Origin: an uncultured Acetatifactor sp.
GTDB taxonomy: Bacteria > Bacillota > Clostridia > Lachnospirales > Lachnospiraceae
Assembly (NCBI GenBank): GCA_910577235.1
Contig: CAJTMX010000059.1
Coordinates: forward strand, 1 to 11,840
Length of the DNA: 11,840 bases
Direction of reading: 5' to 3'
Every line of letters starts with the position of its first letter. Within the stretch, counting starts at the first letter, position 1. The notes beneath the pieces were generated by a model. That model did no database searches. It was not told the DNA's origin and saw only the letters and a list, made by a program, of their open reading frames with translations. Positions 1-6,395 of this stretch are shown here, one piece after another. A program made the position numbers and the translations under genes.

Positions 1-272
1 GTCACTTTCATGAGATCGGACTGATAGGCCCTGCTGTTCTGCACAAAGAACAGGACACAGCACAGCGCCACAAAGCCCTCAAAGGCCAGAAACAGCATCC
101 CCTGCCTCTGCTCTGTAAAAAGCCTTGAGATACATTCCCCTATAGGCACCAGAGCAAGTGACTTCATCCGCCCTGACAGCATCCCGTGCAGTACGGCGGT
201 GAAAAACAAATTCAGCAGTGTCCCTATTCCCGCCATAATGCCACCCAAGATGATTTTTTCTCTTTTCTTCAT
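1..272 (-). CDS. VirD4-like type IV coupling protein, N-terminal 90 residues (cut by left edge)
   Basis: This is the N-terminus of a probable VirD4/TraG-type coupling protein, the inner-membrane ATPase that hands the relaxase-DNA complex to a conjugative secretion channel. The reading frame stays open to the window edge. It begins MKKREKIILGG and shows two hydrophobic segments, about residues 7-28 and 58-78, separated by a short loop containing HGMLSG and LFTEQRQGM. This two-helix membrane anchor matches what I recall of the N-terminus of coupling proteins in clostridial conjugative elements. The Walker A/B ATPase domain would lie outside the window, so the assignment rests on the anchor and on context (relaxase in the same run). 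The ATG shares ATGA with the stop of the upstream DUF4406 gene, indicating translational coupling; a GGAG lies just before it. An unrelated two-helix membrane protein is the main alternative. Confidence 0.72.
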   Translation of the reverse strand, partial: MKKREKIILGGIMAGIGTLLNLFFTAVLHGMLSGRMKSLALVPIGECISRLFTEQRQGMLFLAFEGFVALCCVLFFVQNSRAYQSDLMKV

Positions 273-976
273 GGCTCCATTCCCTTCTGCGGCATTTCGC
301 TGCCGTCCGTCTGCTCCTGCACAGGTATCACAAGGTCATACTGCTTCTGCACTTCCTCCCATACCTCCCCCTTCAGAATGCCTGCAAAGTCCTGTCGGTA
401 AAAGCTGCACTGTTCCCCGTCATAAAGGCTGGTTGCGTAAACTCTCCGGCCCCTGGCTGTGGGACTGCACCCAAACCCGCCGGTGGCAAGCCACAACTGA
501 TAGGGCCTGCTCCGGTATTCCGGCTTGAGCGCATCAAAGTTCATCACCAGAATCTTTCCCGTATAGTCCTGACCCCGGCTGTCCGGTACACAGGAATGCC
601 TCCCCAGCAGCGCATGGCTGTCCGCACTGACAGGATAATACTCGATGTCATGAGGCGCCTCCACATGGTAAATGGGCAGGCCAAGTTCTTTTGCACGGGC
701 AATCTCTCCCCGCATTCCCTGGCTGATGCTGGTTCCCATCACCCAAAGTTCCTCACACTTTTCCAGCATGGCAAGACCCATTTCCAGCCCTTTCTCCCGT
801 TCCTCCGGTATTGTGTCATTATAGAACTGGGTAAAATACAGATGGGGCGCAAATGCCAGCACCCCCAGGGAGCAGGCTTTCTCGCAGTATTCCGCCGCCC
901 GCCTGATGTTTGTTTCATAATCCTTTCCCGAAGGATGTTCCCCCCGGAGGGGGCTTGCGATATAGACAAGTTTCAT
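269..976 (-). CDS. DUF4406 (nucleoside deoxyribosyltransferase-like) protein with extra C-terminal module
   Basis: A 235-residue protein of two parts. Residues 1-105 match the DUF4406 type, a relative of nucleoside 2-deoxyribosyltransferases with a Rossmann-like fold: YIASPLRG at 5-12, a central FAPHLYFTQFYND, MGLAMLEKCEELWVMG at 66-81, and SISQGMRGEI at 83-92, in which E91 is the candidate catalytic glutamate. Residues about 138-212 form a second module with LVMNFDALKPEYRSRPYQL, ATGGFGCSPTARGR and DFAGILKGEVW; I remember similar segments in other proteins of clostridial mobile elements but cannot name a function. The ATG follows AGGGGAG with 7 nt spacing and lies 21 nt after the preceding gene. 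The stop overlaps the coupling-protein start as ATGA. Substrate and role are unknown; a part in nucleotide metabolism or in countering host defence would be speculation. Confidence 0.8.
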   Translation of the reverse strand: MKLVYIASPLRGEHPSGKDYETNIRRAAEYCEKACSLGVLAFAPHLYFTQFYNDTIPEEREKGLEMGLAMLEKCEELWVMGTSISQGMRGEIARAKELGLPIYHVEAPHDIEYYPVSADSHALLGRHSCVPDSRGQDYTGKILVMNFDALKPEYRSRPYQLWLATGGFGCSPTARGRRVYATSLYDGEQCSFYRQDFAGILKGEVWEEVQKQYDLVIPVQEQTDGSEMPQKGMEP

Positions 977-997
977 CCGTATACTCCCCTGTATGCC

Positions 998-1813
998 TCA
1001 ATGCTCACACCACTCCACCTGTTCTCCATAATCTTCCTCATCCCTTTCCTCGCTCTGCATCTCTTCCCGTATTTCCTCCTGCATCCCTTCTCCCGCTGCC
1101 TGTGCCCGGTCAAGCTGTTCCTGCAAAAACAGGTTTGCCGGGGCGCTGATCTGCGGAATCTTTTCTTCCTCCGACACCACAGCGTTATATTCCTCCCTGT
1201 ATGCAGGGTAATGCGTACAAATGGTGGCGCACAGGCTTTCCTCGGAGAGAACCATTTCTCTGCACTCCGAGAACACTTCCTTTAAGTCATACAGAGGGAT
1301 TGCGGCGCTTTGCAGGGTATAATAGAAATACCCATCCTCATTCCTGCCAAACTCACAGGCGTAAGGGGACATAAAGTGCGCAATCTTCTCGTGAATGGCA
1401 AGCAAGGGTTCCTCCCCACCCGTCATGTAAATCCCCTCCCGGATGCGTTTCAGCCCCGTCCCCGAATGTACCGGCGGCCTTATACCCTCAAAAAGCGCTG
1501 AAAGGGCCCCCTGTCCTTTTTTCCTGATGTCCTCCATCTGCGCAGCCGCCGCAAGTTCCGCTTTCCGTGCCATGGCCGCCCGTCTCTGCAGCATCTCATA
1601 CAGCGGCATATCCATGGTTTCCCCCTTGGGGTAATAAAGACAGCCCTCCGATTCTTTCCCGGCCGCCACCGTCTTTTCAGAAAAATTTGCCATTGCGTGT
1701 TCCCTGGGGATCATGATTCCCTCCCCATGCTCCCCGACTATGTAATAAATATTCAAGGCAATCTCAATACAAAGGTTGATATTGCCCCATATGCTCCCGT
1801 TCTGTGGCTGCAT
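998..1813 (-). CDS. Uncharacterised protein with acidic C-terminal tail
   Basis: I do not recognise a named family. The protein has 271 residues from the chosen start. The N-terminal part (to about residue 80) carries SIWGNINLCIEIALNIYYIV and IMIPREHAMANFSEKTV. A basic, Ala-rich helix follows (RRAAMARKAELAAAAQMED), then a folded-looking middle part with GYFYYTLQSAAIPLYDLKEVF. The last roughly 35 residues are Glu-rich. No signal peptide or clear membrane segment is visible. The ATG at 1811-1813 was preferred because AGGGAGG (1820-1826) sits 6 nt upstream. An in-frame TTG at 1835-1837 with AAGGAG upstream would add eight residues and cannot be excluded. It lies between two other unknown genes in the relaxase-to-coupling-protein stretch, so a conjugation accessory role is possible but only by association. 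Confidence 0.8.
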   Translation of the reverse strand: MQPQNGSIWGNINLCIEIALNIYYIVGEHGEGIMIPREHAMANFSEKTVAAGKESEGCLYYPKGETMDMPLYEMLQRRAAMARKAELAAAAQMEDIRKKGQGALSALFEGIRPPVHSGTGLKRIREGIYMTGGEEPLLAIHEKIAHFMSPYACEFGRNEDGYFYYTLQSAAIPLYDLKEVFSECREMVLSEESLCATICTHYPAYREEYNAVVSEEEKIPQISAPANLFLQEQLDRAQAAGEGMQEEIREEMQSEERDEEDYGEQVEWCEH

Positions 1814-1885
1814 CTGTTTCCTCCCTGATTTTCTCAATGCTTTAACTCCTTATGGCCGGTTCCTGCATCTCTTTCATAAACTCCC

Positions 1886-2566
1886 CTACCTCTCCAGCGA
1901 AAGGGCGTCCAACAGCCTGGTGACATCAAACCGCCGTTCCTCCCGGTGCAGCTCCGGCACCAATTCCTCCACCCGGTTCACCAGCTCCCCGACCGCTTTC
2001 ATATCCTCATCGGAAAGTTCATCATCCGTGGTGCGCAGTTTTACAAGTCCGGCATGGATAAGCTTTAGCTGCGTTTCTGTGAACAGTTTCCTCTCATCCA
2101 CCAGCCCGCTGCGCATGGCAAAGCTCTCAAACGCATCTTCCTTGTTGTAAAAATACTGTCTCTGGATGGGCCTGTTGTCGTTCTGCGCATCCTGACGGTA
2201 GGTGGAAAGCACATAGCCGAACAGGGGATGCTTTTTGCAGGCCAAAATAACGCCGTTGTGTTCATTCAGTTTCATCACACCATTTTTCATTGCCTCTGCC
2301 TTTTGTTCCTCGTAGGGCTGATCCGAGCAGATGCCGCACAGACTGGCCGTTGCCCTTGCCATACTCCAGAGCCGCTCCATCTGCTTTTCCGGCACCTCTG
2401 CAAACGGGTTCTTCTCGATCAAATCCCCCTTGGTATAGAATGCGATGGTCTTACCCTTAAACTGAATATCCACCACATAATCCGGGGATGAAGGCTGCGC
2501 CACTCCAAAACCTTTTTTCTCCAATTCCTCAAAAAATATCTTATAAAACTCAACCTTTGATTTCAT
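1886..2566 (-). CDS. Uncharacterised mobile-element protein
   Basis: A 226-residue, probably soluble protein with no family I can name. It starts MKSKVEFYKIFFEELEKKGF, followed by a stretch that looks like short beta strands (YVVDIQFKGKTIAFYTKGD). A CGIC pair is at about residues 78-81. The C-terminal half has a helical segment, FESFAMRSGLVDERKLFTET, then QLKLIHAGLVKL and acidic helices. I recall similar FA-RSGLV...LFTETQ segments in hypothetical proteins of clostridial conjugative elements. The ATG follows AAGGAG with about 4 nt spacing, 24 nt after the preceding stop, so it is co-transcribed. It ends in LSLER, sharing the terminal Glu-Arg of several neighbours without a strongly acidic run at the very end. 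Confidence 0.82.
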   Translation of the reverse strand: MKSKVEFYKIFFEELEKKGFGVAQPSSPDYVVDIQFKGKTIAFYTKGDLIEKNPFAEVPEKQMERLWSMARATASLCGICSDQPYEEQKAEAMKNGVMKLNEHNGVILACKKHPLFGYVLSTYRQDAQNDNRPIQRQYFYNKEDAFESFAMRSGLVDERKLFTETQLKLIHAGLVKLRTTDDELSDEDMKAVGELVNRVEELVPELHREERRFDVTRLLDALSLER

Positions 2567-2590
2567 AAATCTCCTTTTCCCGGAGCGTGT

Positions 2591-3319
2591 TCAGCGTTCC
2601 GGTTCTTCATCCTCACTGCTTTCATCCTGCTCTGCGTCCCGATCCGAGGCGTATTCTCTCTGGATGCTGTCAAGATCAATCTTCGACAGATCATTTCCCA
2701 GATAGACTCCATGATCCCACTCTATCCCCCTGATAATACTGTCCGGGGAATAACTCCCCTCTTTCGGATACCTTGCGTATGCCCTGGTATCCCGCGCGAT
2801 CAAAAACTGGCCGCTGTTTAACGCCATCAGAAACAAGTCTCTTTCATTCAGCGCCATAAGGACGCAATAATCGCATCCGTTCAGGTTATGCAGCGTCTCT
2901 CCCTGCCGAAAGGTGTACTCCTGCTTCTCATAGTGCAGCTTCCCGATCAGCGGATGGCCGCCGCAATCCATATCGTAAGCAGTCAGCACCTCCAGACATT
3001 CTTTTGTACAGCGGTCTTTGTCAAAAACAGTTTCTCTGCCCGTCATTCCATGAACTCCCATCAGAAAGTCCTTCAATTCCCGTGCGTTTTCGCAGAATCT
3101 GGCGCTGAAAGTCCTGTCCGCCGTCAGATAAACCTTCACACACCCACTGCTTTCTTTCGTCTGGCACAATTTCTTTACCGCAAGGATTACCTCCGTCTCT
3201 GCCTCCGAATCCTTAAATGCCTTGAACAAGGCTGCCATGTAGTCCTCCACACCCAACAAATACTTACATTCCGTACCCCTATTGTTATCTATGACAAGCA
3301 GCATGTCTTTTAATTTCAA
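2591..3319 (-). CDS. Uncharacterised protein, TTG start coupled to upstream gene
   Basis: A 242-residue protein of unknown function. The frame stays open upstream to 3610, but that extension only reads the neighbouring gene in another frame. The start chosen is TTG at 3317-3319 because AGGAGG (3326-3331) is 6 nt before it and because TTG and the upstream TGA stop overlap as TTGA, a classic coupling arrangement. ATG five codons later is the fallback. Visible features are KDMLLVIDNNRGTECKYLL near the N-terminus, several scattered Cys residues (CTKEC; CDYC), a hydrophobic YCVLMALNERDLFLMAL segment, and a very acidic tail ending EDEEPER. No transmembrane helix or known catalytic motif is evident. 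The gene directly follows the relaxase and the small Cys protein, so it belongs to the mobilisation stretch. Confidence 0.8.
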   Translation of the reverse strand: MKLKDMLLVIDNNRGTECKYLLGVEDYMAALFKAFKDSEAETEVILAVKKLCQTKESSGCVKVYLTADRTFSARFCENARELKDFLMGVHGMTGRETVFDKDRCTKECLEVLTAYDMDCGGHPLIGKLHYEKQEYTFRQGETLHNLNGCDYCVLMALNERDLFLMALNSGQFLIARDTRAYARYPKEGSYSPDSIIRGIEWDHGVYLGNDLSKIDLDSIQREYASDRDAEQDESSEDEEPER

Positions 3320-3654
3320 GTTTTCCCTCCTTCCAGAGCCATCCTTTCTCTCAGATGCCCTGCGTACCGTTTCCCATATTTCAGTTCTGCCACCTCCAGG
3401 AGCATTCTGACTGCGCCATCCAGCTTTTCCCCTGTACGGCACTGGGCATCCATATACTCCCCGCACTGTTTTCTTACTTCCTGCGCAGATAGGCGGACAT
3501 CTGTACGCCCCATCAGCCGCATATAGAAGTACCAGAAACAATCTCCGGGAGCGGCAGCCATGGTGCAGTCCGTGCCACCGCTGGTAAAAACATAGGGACA
3601 CCCCCTGCATGGATGTCCCCGTTCTTTGCTCTCATTTTTCATGTTAATGTTCAT
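3316..3654 (-). CDS. Small Cys-containing protein overlapping relaxase and next gene
   Basis: A 112-residue protein that I do not recognise. Its N-terminal 40 residues hold a CRGCP pair (C16, C19) followed by C30 and C39, a spacing that could bind zinc or another metal; C64 and C72 lie further on. The remainder is a charged, helical region (KLDGAVRMLLEVAELKYGKR). The gene is locked into the run on both sides: its ATG lies inside the end of the relaxase gene (11 nt overlap), and its TGA shares bases with the TTG of the next gene. AAAGGAT sits close to the first ATG; a second in-frame ATG four codons later is possible. The overlaps suggest expression in step with the relaxase, for example as a relaxosome accessory, which is inference from position only. 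Confidence 0.78.
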   Translation of the reverse strand: MNINMKNESKERGHPCRGCPYVFTSGGTDCTMAAAPGDCFWYFYMRLMGRTDVRLSAQEVRKQCGEYMDAQCRTGEKLDGAVRMLLEVAELKYGKRYAGHLRERMALEGGKT

Positions 3655-4855
3655 ATCCTTTATCCTGATTTTTTAAAAATAGCTCTTTCTTCGCCTCCTT
3701 TGACAACTCTCCCTGAAATATCTGCCCACCGTCTAAATCTTCCTCCTGTTTCCACGCCATGCGGGACAGCATATCAAGAGCCTCCATAATGATTCTGGAG
3801 GCAAGATATTCCCTGTGGCTTTTCAGATACGCCTTACCACTGTCTTCGTTTTCCAACCTGCATATAGCTTTAACGCCGGACAGCACCCGGTTTGCCAGAA
3901 TCTTCCCAGCCTCTTTTTCAAACTTCCCTTTCTGTTCCAGAAACCATCTGCTATCAGAAGAATACAACTCCGCCATACAGCATTTAGCGCCCACATATCG
4001 ATCAAAACACTGCCTGATCTCCGGGATACTTTCAAGCAGAAAACGCACTGCCTCATTGGTCTTATCCTTCGCCTCCTGGGACAGTAATTGATAGGCGATC
4101 CGTCCCTGTGCCGGAATGGACGCCCGGATTGCAAAGAGGCGCTCTGCCAGCTTTGCTAAAACTTCCCCCTCAAAAGCAATCCCCTGCTCCAGTTCGTCCT
4201 CCAACAGCCTGGCCGCCGCCCGGAATCTGCCGGGATTCTTACACCGCATTTCTTCTTCAAACCGTGCCAGCAGCGCATCCGATACCCGGCGCATTTCCGT
4301 TACTGCCACATCTTTTTCCTTCGCAAAAGCCAATATCTTTTCCGCAAAAGTGTCCTTTATCATCTGCCTCCTGATGGCATCCGGTATCTGAGGCGGCGTA
4401 AAGGGATTCTTTGCTCTCACCGACTTATCCCAGAACACCACATGGATGTGCGGATGCCCCTTTTCCCCATGCACTGCAGCTGCCCATTGCAGGTTCTCCC
4501 GTCTGATGCTGTTCTTCTCCGCAATTACCATCATATGGTTCTCAATATATCTCTGCCAGCTTTTCTGATCCTTCAGCAAAAGCTCCTTTGCGGTATCTTC
4601 CGCAAAGGACACGACACTGCGGTACATGACGATCCCCCTTTTAGAATTGGCATACACAGACTTTGCCACATCCCTCCAGTCCTCAAATTCCGTAACTGTG
4701 CCCGGCTCCATTTTGCCAAACAGCCCGTGATCTCCATTTGTGTTCTTCATAACTCTGGGCCTGGTGGCTATGTACCGGATGTAGGCATAGTTTGCTCCCG
4801 GTGTGTCCTTTTTGTTTGGGTGCCGATGGCGCTGCTTATAAACCAGAATAGACAC
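3644..4855 (-). CDS. MobP3/MobL-type relaxase
   Basis: A 403-residue relaxase, the enzyme that nicks one strand at oriT and stays attached to the 5' end during conjugative transfer. The N-terminal region has YAYIRYIATRPRV at about 23-35 (candidate catalytic tyrosines Y23, Y25, Y28) and HGLFG. The metal-binding histidine motif GHPHIHVVFWD is at 133-143 (H134, H136, H138), preceded by H129 in AAVHGEKG. This arrangement and the downstream helical C-terminal half fit the MobP3/MobL branch of MOB-P relaxases. The start is GTG at 4853-4855, supported by GGAGG (4863-4867) with 7 nt spacing; no better ATG is present. The stop lies inside the following small gene. The gene lies 32 nt after the DUF5688 gene and in the same run as the ribbon-helix-helix protein, a plausible relaxosome partner. 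Confidence 0.9.
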   Translation of the reverse strand: MSILVYKQRHRHPNKKDTPGANYAYIRYIATRPRVMKNTNGDHGLFGKMEPGTVTEFEDWRDVAKSVYANSKRGIVMYRSVVSFAEDTAKELLLKDQKSWQRYIENHMMVIAEKNSIRRENLQWAAAVHGEKGHPHIHVVFWDKSVRAKNPFTPPQIPDAIRRQMIKDTFAEKILAFAKEKDVAVTEMRRVSDALLARFEEEMRCKNPGRFRAAARLLEDELEQGIAFEGEVLAKLAERLFAIRASIPAQGRIAYQLLSQEAKDKTNEAVRFLLESIPEIRQCFDRYVGAKCCMAELYSSDSRWFLEQKGKFEKEAGKILANRVLSGVKAICRLENEDSGKAYLKSHREYLASRIIMEALDMLSRMAWKQEEDLDGGQIFQGELSKEAKKELFLKNQDKGYEH

Positions 4856-4862
4856 GTTGATG

Positions 4863-4867
4863 CCTCC
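4863..4867 (-). promoter_or_regulatory. Ribosome binding site fixing the relaxase GTG start
   Basis: GGAGG on the minus strand, 7 nt before GTG. It decides the relaxase start because no in-frame ATG with a binding site is near. Confidence 0.7.
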
Positions 4868-4887
4868 AGTTCCGTTTTTTCCTTTAC

Positions 4888-5895
4888 CTATCTCTCCATT
4901 TCATCAGACTCGGTTTCCTCCACGGAATCCTCACAGCCATATTCTCCTGCCATCTGCTCCAAATACTCTTTTGTCCGAGCGGGATCCGTTGCCATTGTCA
5001 ATTTGTGCTCCCGAAAATCATATTTGTATACCTCATCCGACAATACTTCTTCCGGCCTAACCTGGGTTCTGTTTACCTCCATTACCATATGCTGAAATTC
5101 CTCTGCACTCACCTCGCCGGTATCCTTAATCAGAATGAGTTCATGGATACTGCTGGGAAGAATGAAGAAACTGCCTTGAGTCGCCTCTCCAATCTCCTGC
5201 AGCAAACTTGGATAAAGCATAACTGTAGCGCCATGGACCCTGACATCATTGGTGAGGACATACTGCGCATAGGGCTGTAGATCTTTACTCATTACAGTCT
5301 CATCATCACCTCTGAATAACACTCTTTTAAGATCCAGCAGTTTCGGTGAAAAAAGCCGTTTCGTATTCTTTAACGCCAATTCAAATAAATCCTCTTCCGC
5401 AACTCCCCACGTCTCCAGCATACTTTCCTTTACTATAAAGCTGGCGTTCCCTTTTTCATTATTCTTGTCACACAGGACACGCAGGACTGCCGTAATGTCG
5501 GTGTCAGGTATATCCTTATATACCATGTCTTTCAAATACTCTTGATTGCTTTCCTTATTCAGCACCGTTACATACAGATTGTTTTTTACGCTCTTAAAGT
5601 CTCCCAGATGGAAATCCTGCCACTGTGCGCTCTCTGCCATGCTCTCCTGATGTATCTGTGAAACGGTAGAAAGAATTCTATCCATGTCCCTGCCTTTCTG
5701 ATACATCTGGTAAAAATCATTCAAATAAATATTGGGAACCACCCTGTCCTCCGGGCGTTTAATACACAGAGCATTCAGTTTCTGGTCATTGTTTTTTATT
5801 ACCTCCTGAACCGTTACCTCCGCCCCTGCGTATTCCTTCGGCAGATAATCCAGGATCTGCCCTTTTACCTGTTCTAAAAATTCTTCAAATGTCAT
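4888..5895 (-). CDS. DUF5688 family protein
   Basis: A 335-residue protein that I assign to the DUF5688 type, common in mobile elements and genomes of Lachnospiraceae; function unknown. The evidence is the N-terminal pattern MTFEEFLEQVK...LPKEY...VTVQEVIKNND, NIYLNDFYQMYQKGRDMD, a central YVLTNDVRVHGATVMLYP, then GSFFILPSSIHELILI, and a late RPEEVLSDEVYKYDF. The family looks soluble and alpha/beta; no catalytic motif is obvious. GGGAGG lies 7 nt before the ATG. It follows the ribbon-helix-helix gene by 15 nt and precedes the relaxase, so it belongs to the mobilisation cluster. The C-terminus is acidic (VEETESDEMER), matching the tails of several neighbours. Confidence 0.83.
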   Translation of the reverse strand: MTFEEFLEQVKGQILDYLPKEYAGAEVTVQEVIKNNDQKLNALCIKRPEDRVVPNIYLNDFYQMYQKGRDMDRILSTVSQIHQESMAESAQWQDFHLGDFKSVKNNLYVTVLNKESNQEYLKDMVYKDIPDTDITAVLRVLCDKNNEKGNASFIVKESMLETWGVAEEDLFELALKNTKRLFSPKLLDLKRVLFRGDDETVMSKDLQPYAQYVLTNDVRVHGATVMLYPSLLQEIGEATQGSFFILPSSIHELILIKDTGEVSAEEFQHMVMEVNRTQVRPEEVLSDEVYKYDFREHKLTMATDPARTKEYLEQMAGEYGCEDSVEETESDEMER

Positions 5896-5910
5896 GACTT
5901 GCCCTCCCGT

Positions 5911-6381
5911 TTATAATTTATCTGCCAGCCTCCGCAGGTTCTCCGTGTCCTGCAAAAAGCTGTTAATCTGGAAATCTTTTTTCTGCATATAGTCCACACC
6001 CAGTCTAACCGCCTCAGAGATCATCCTGTCAAAATCATCCTCGCTCCCCTCATTGGCAAGGTTCATAAATATCTTAATGAGAAGGAAAAACATTGCGCCA
6101 TTGATCTTTCCTATCTTCATCAGCATTTTAGCGATCCGGTCCGTGTCATGGTCTGCGATAGCCTTGATCTCATCCACATGATAAACCGCCGTCAACTCTT
6201 GGCGTATGATGCGGGCAATAAAATCTATATCTTCCTTGTTGCCCTCTATGGAAAGCCCCTTCTCCACATAGCCCCGCACCAACTCCGATGCAGTGGTATG
6301 GTTCCTGGCCGCCAGTTTATCCAGTGTCTCCAGTGTCTCAGCCGTAAAATTAATGGAGCGTTTCTGTGTCGGCTTTTTGAT
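5911..6381 (-). CDS. Ribbon-helix-helix (Arc/CopG-like) DNA-binding protein with apparent ATC start
   Basis: A small DNA-binding protein, 156 residues if it starts at ATC (6379-6381). The N-terminus KKPTQKRSINFTAETLETL supplies the basic beta strand and helix A of a ribbon-helix-helix fold; DKLAARNHTTASELVRGYVE supplies the turn and helix B. A long helical C-terminal region follows, with a hydrophobic NGAMFFLLIKIFMNLA. Such proteins act as repressors or as oriT-binding relaxosome partners. GGGGAGG (6389-6395) ends 7 nt before ATC, exactly where ATG would be expected. The in-frame GTG (6432) and TTG (6471, 6498) lack a good binding site and would translate hairpin sequence, giving up to 195 residues. 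So the gene uses a near-cognate start, has lost its start, or starts inefficiently upstream. It precedes DUF5688 and the relaxase. Confidence 0.78.
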   Translation of the reverse strand: MKKPTQKRSINFTAETLETLDKLAARNHTTASELVRGYVEKGLSIEGNKEDIDFIARIIRQELTAVYHVDEIKAIADHDTDRIAKMLMKIGKINGAMFFLLIKIFMNLANEGSEDDFDRMISEAVRLGVDYMQKKDFQINSFLQDTENLRRLADKL

Positions 6382-6388
6382 GCTTTCA

Positions 6389-6395
6389 CCTCCCC
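6389..6395 (-). promoter_or_regulatory. Strong ribosome binding site before ATC of the ribbon-helix-helix gene
   Basis: GGGGAGG on the minus strand, 7 nt before ATC at 6379-6381. It overlaps a TAG stop in another frame (6395-6397) and lies 8 nt downstream of the base of the largest hairpin. Its GGGG could pair with a CCCC bulge in that hairpin (6439-6442). Confidence 0.65.

Noticed and set aside
596..1285. Long plus-strand open frame of 229 codons opposite the DUF4406 and 271-residue genes.
   Set aside because: It lies antisense across two well-supported genes with good binding sites, and its product is a low-sense mix rich in His, Phe and Pro without any motif.
1842..1877. An 11-codon frame (MKEMQEPAIRS) in the 72 nt gap before the gene ending at 998, with GGGGAG just upstream.
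   Set aside because: Spacing of the binding site is only about 3 nt and the frame is too short to judge; it may simply be spacer. It could act as a coupling leader, but nothing shows it.
3320..3610. N-terminal extension of the gene at 2591-3319 up to 3610.
   Set aside because: This part only reads the Cys-protein gene in another frame; a strong binding site and the TTGA overlap support the start at 3319.
4442..5095. Plus-strand open frame of 217 codons opposite the relaxase and DUF5688 genes.
   Set aside because: Antisense to recognisable proteins; no ribosome binding site or recognisable motif.
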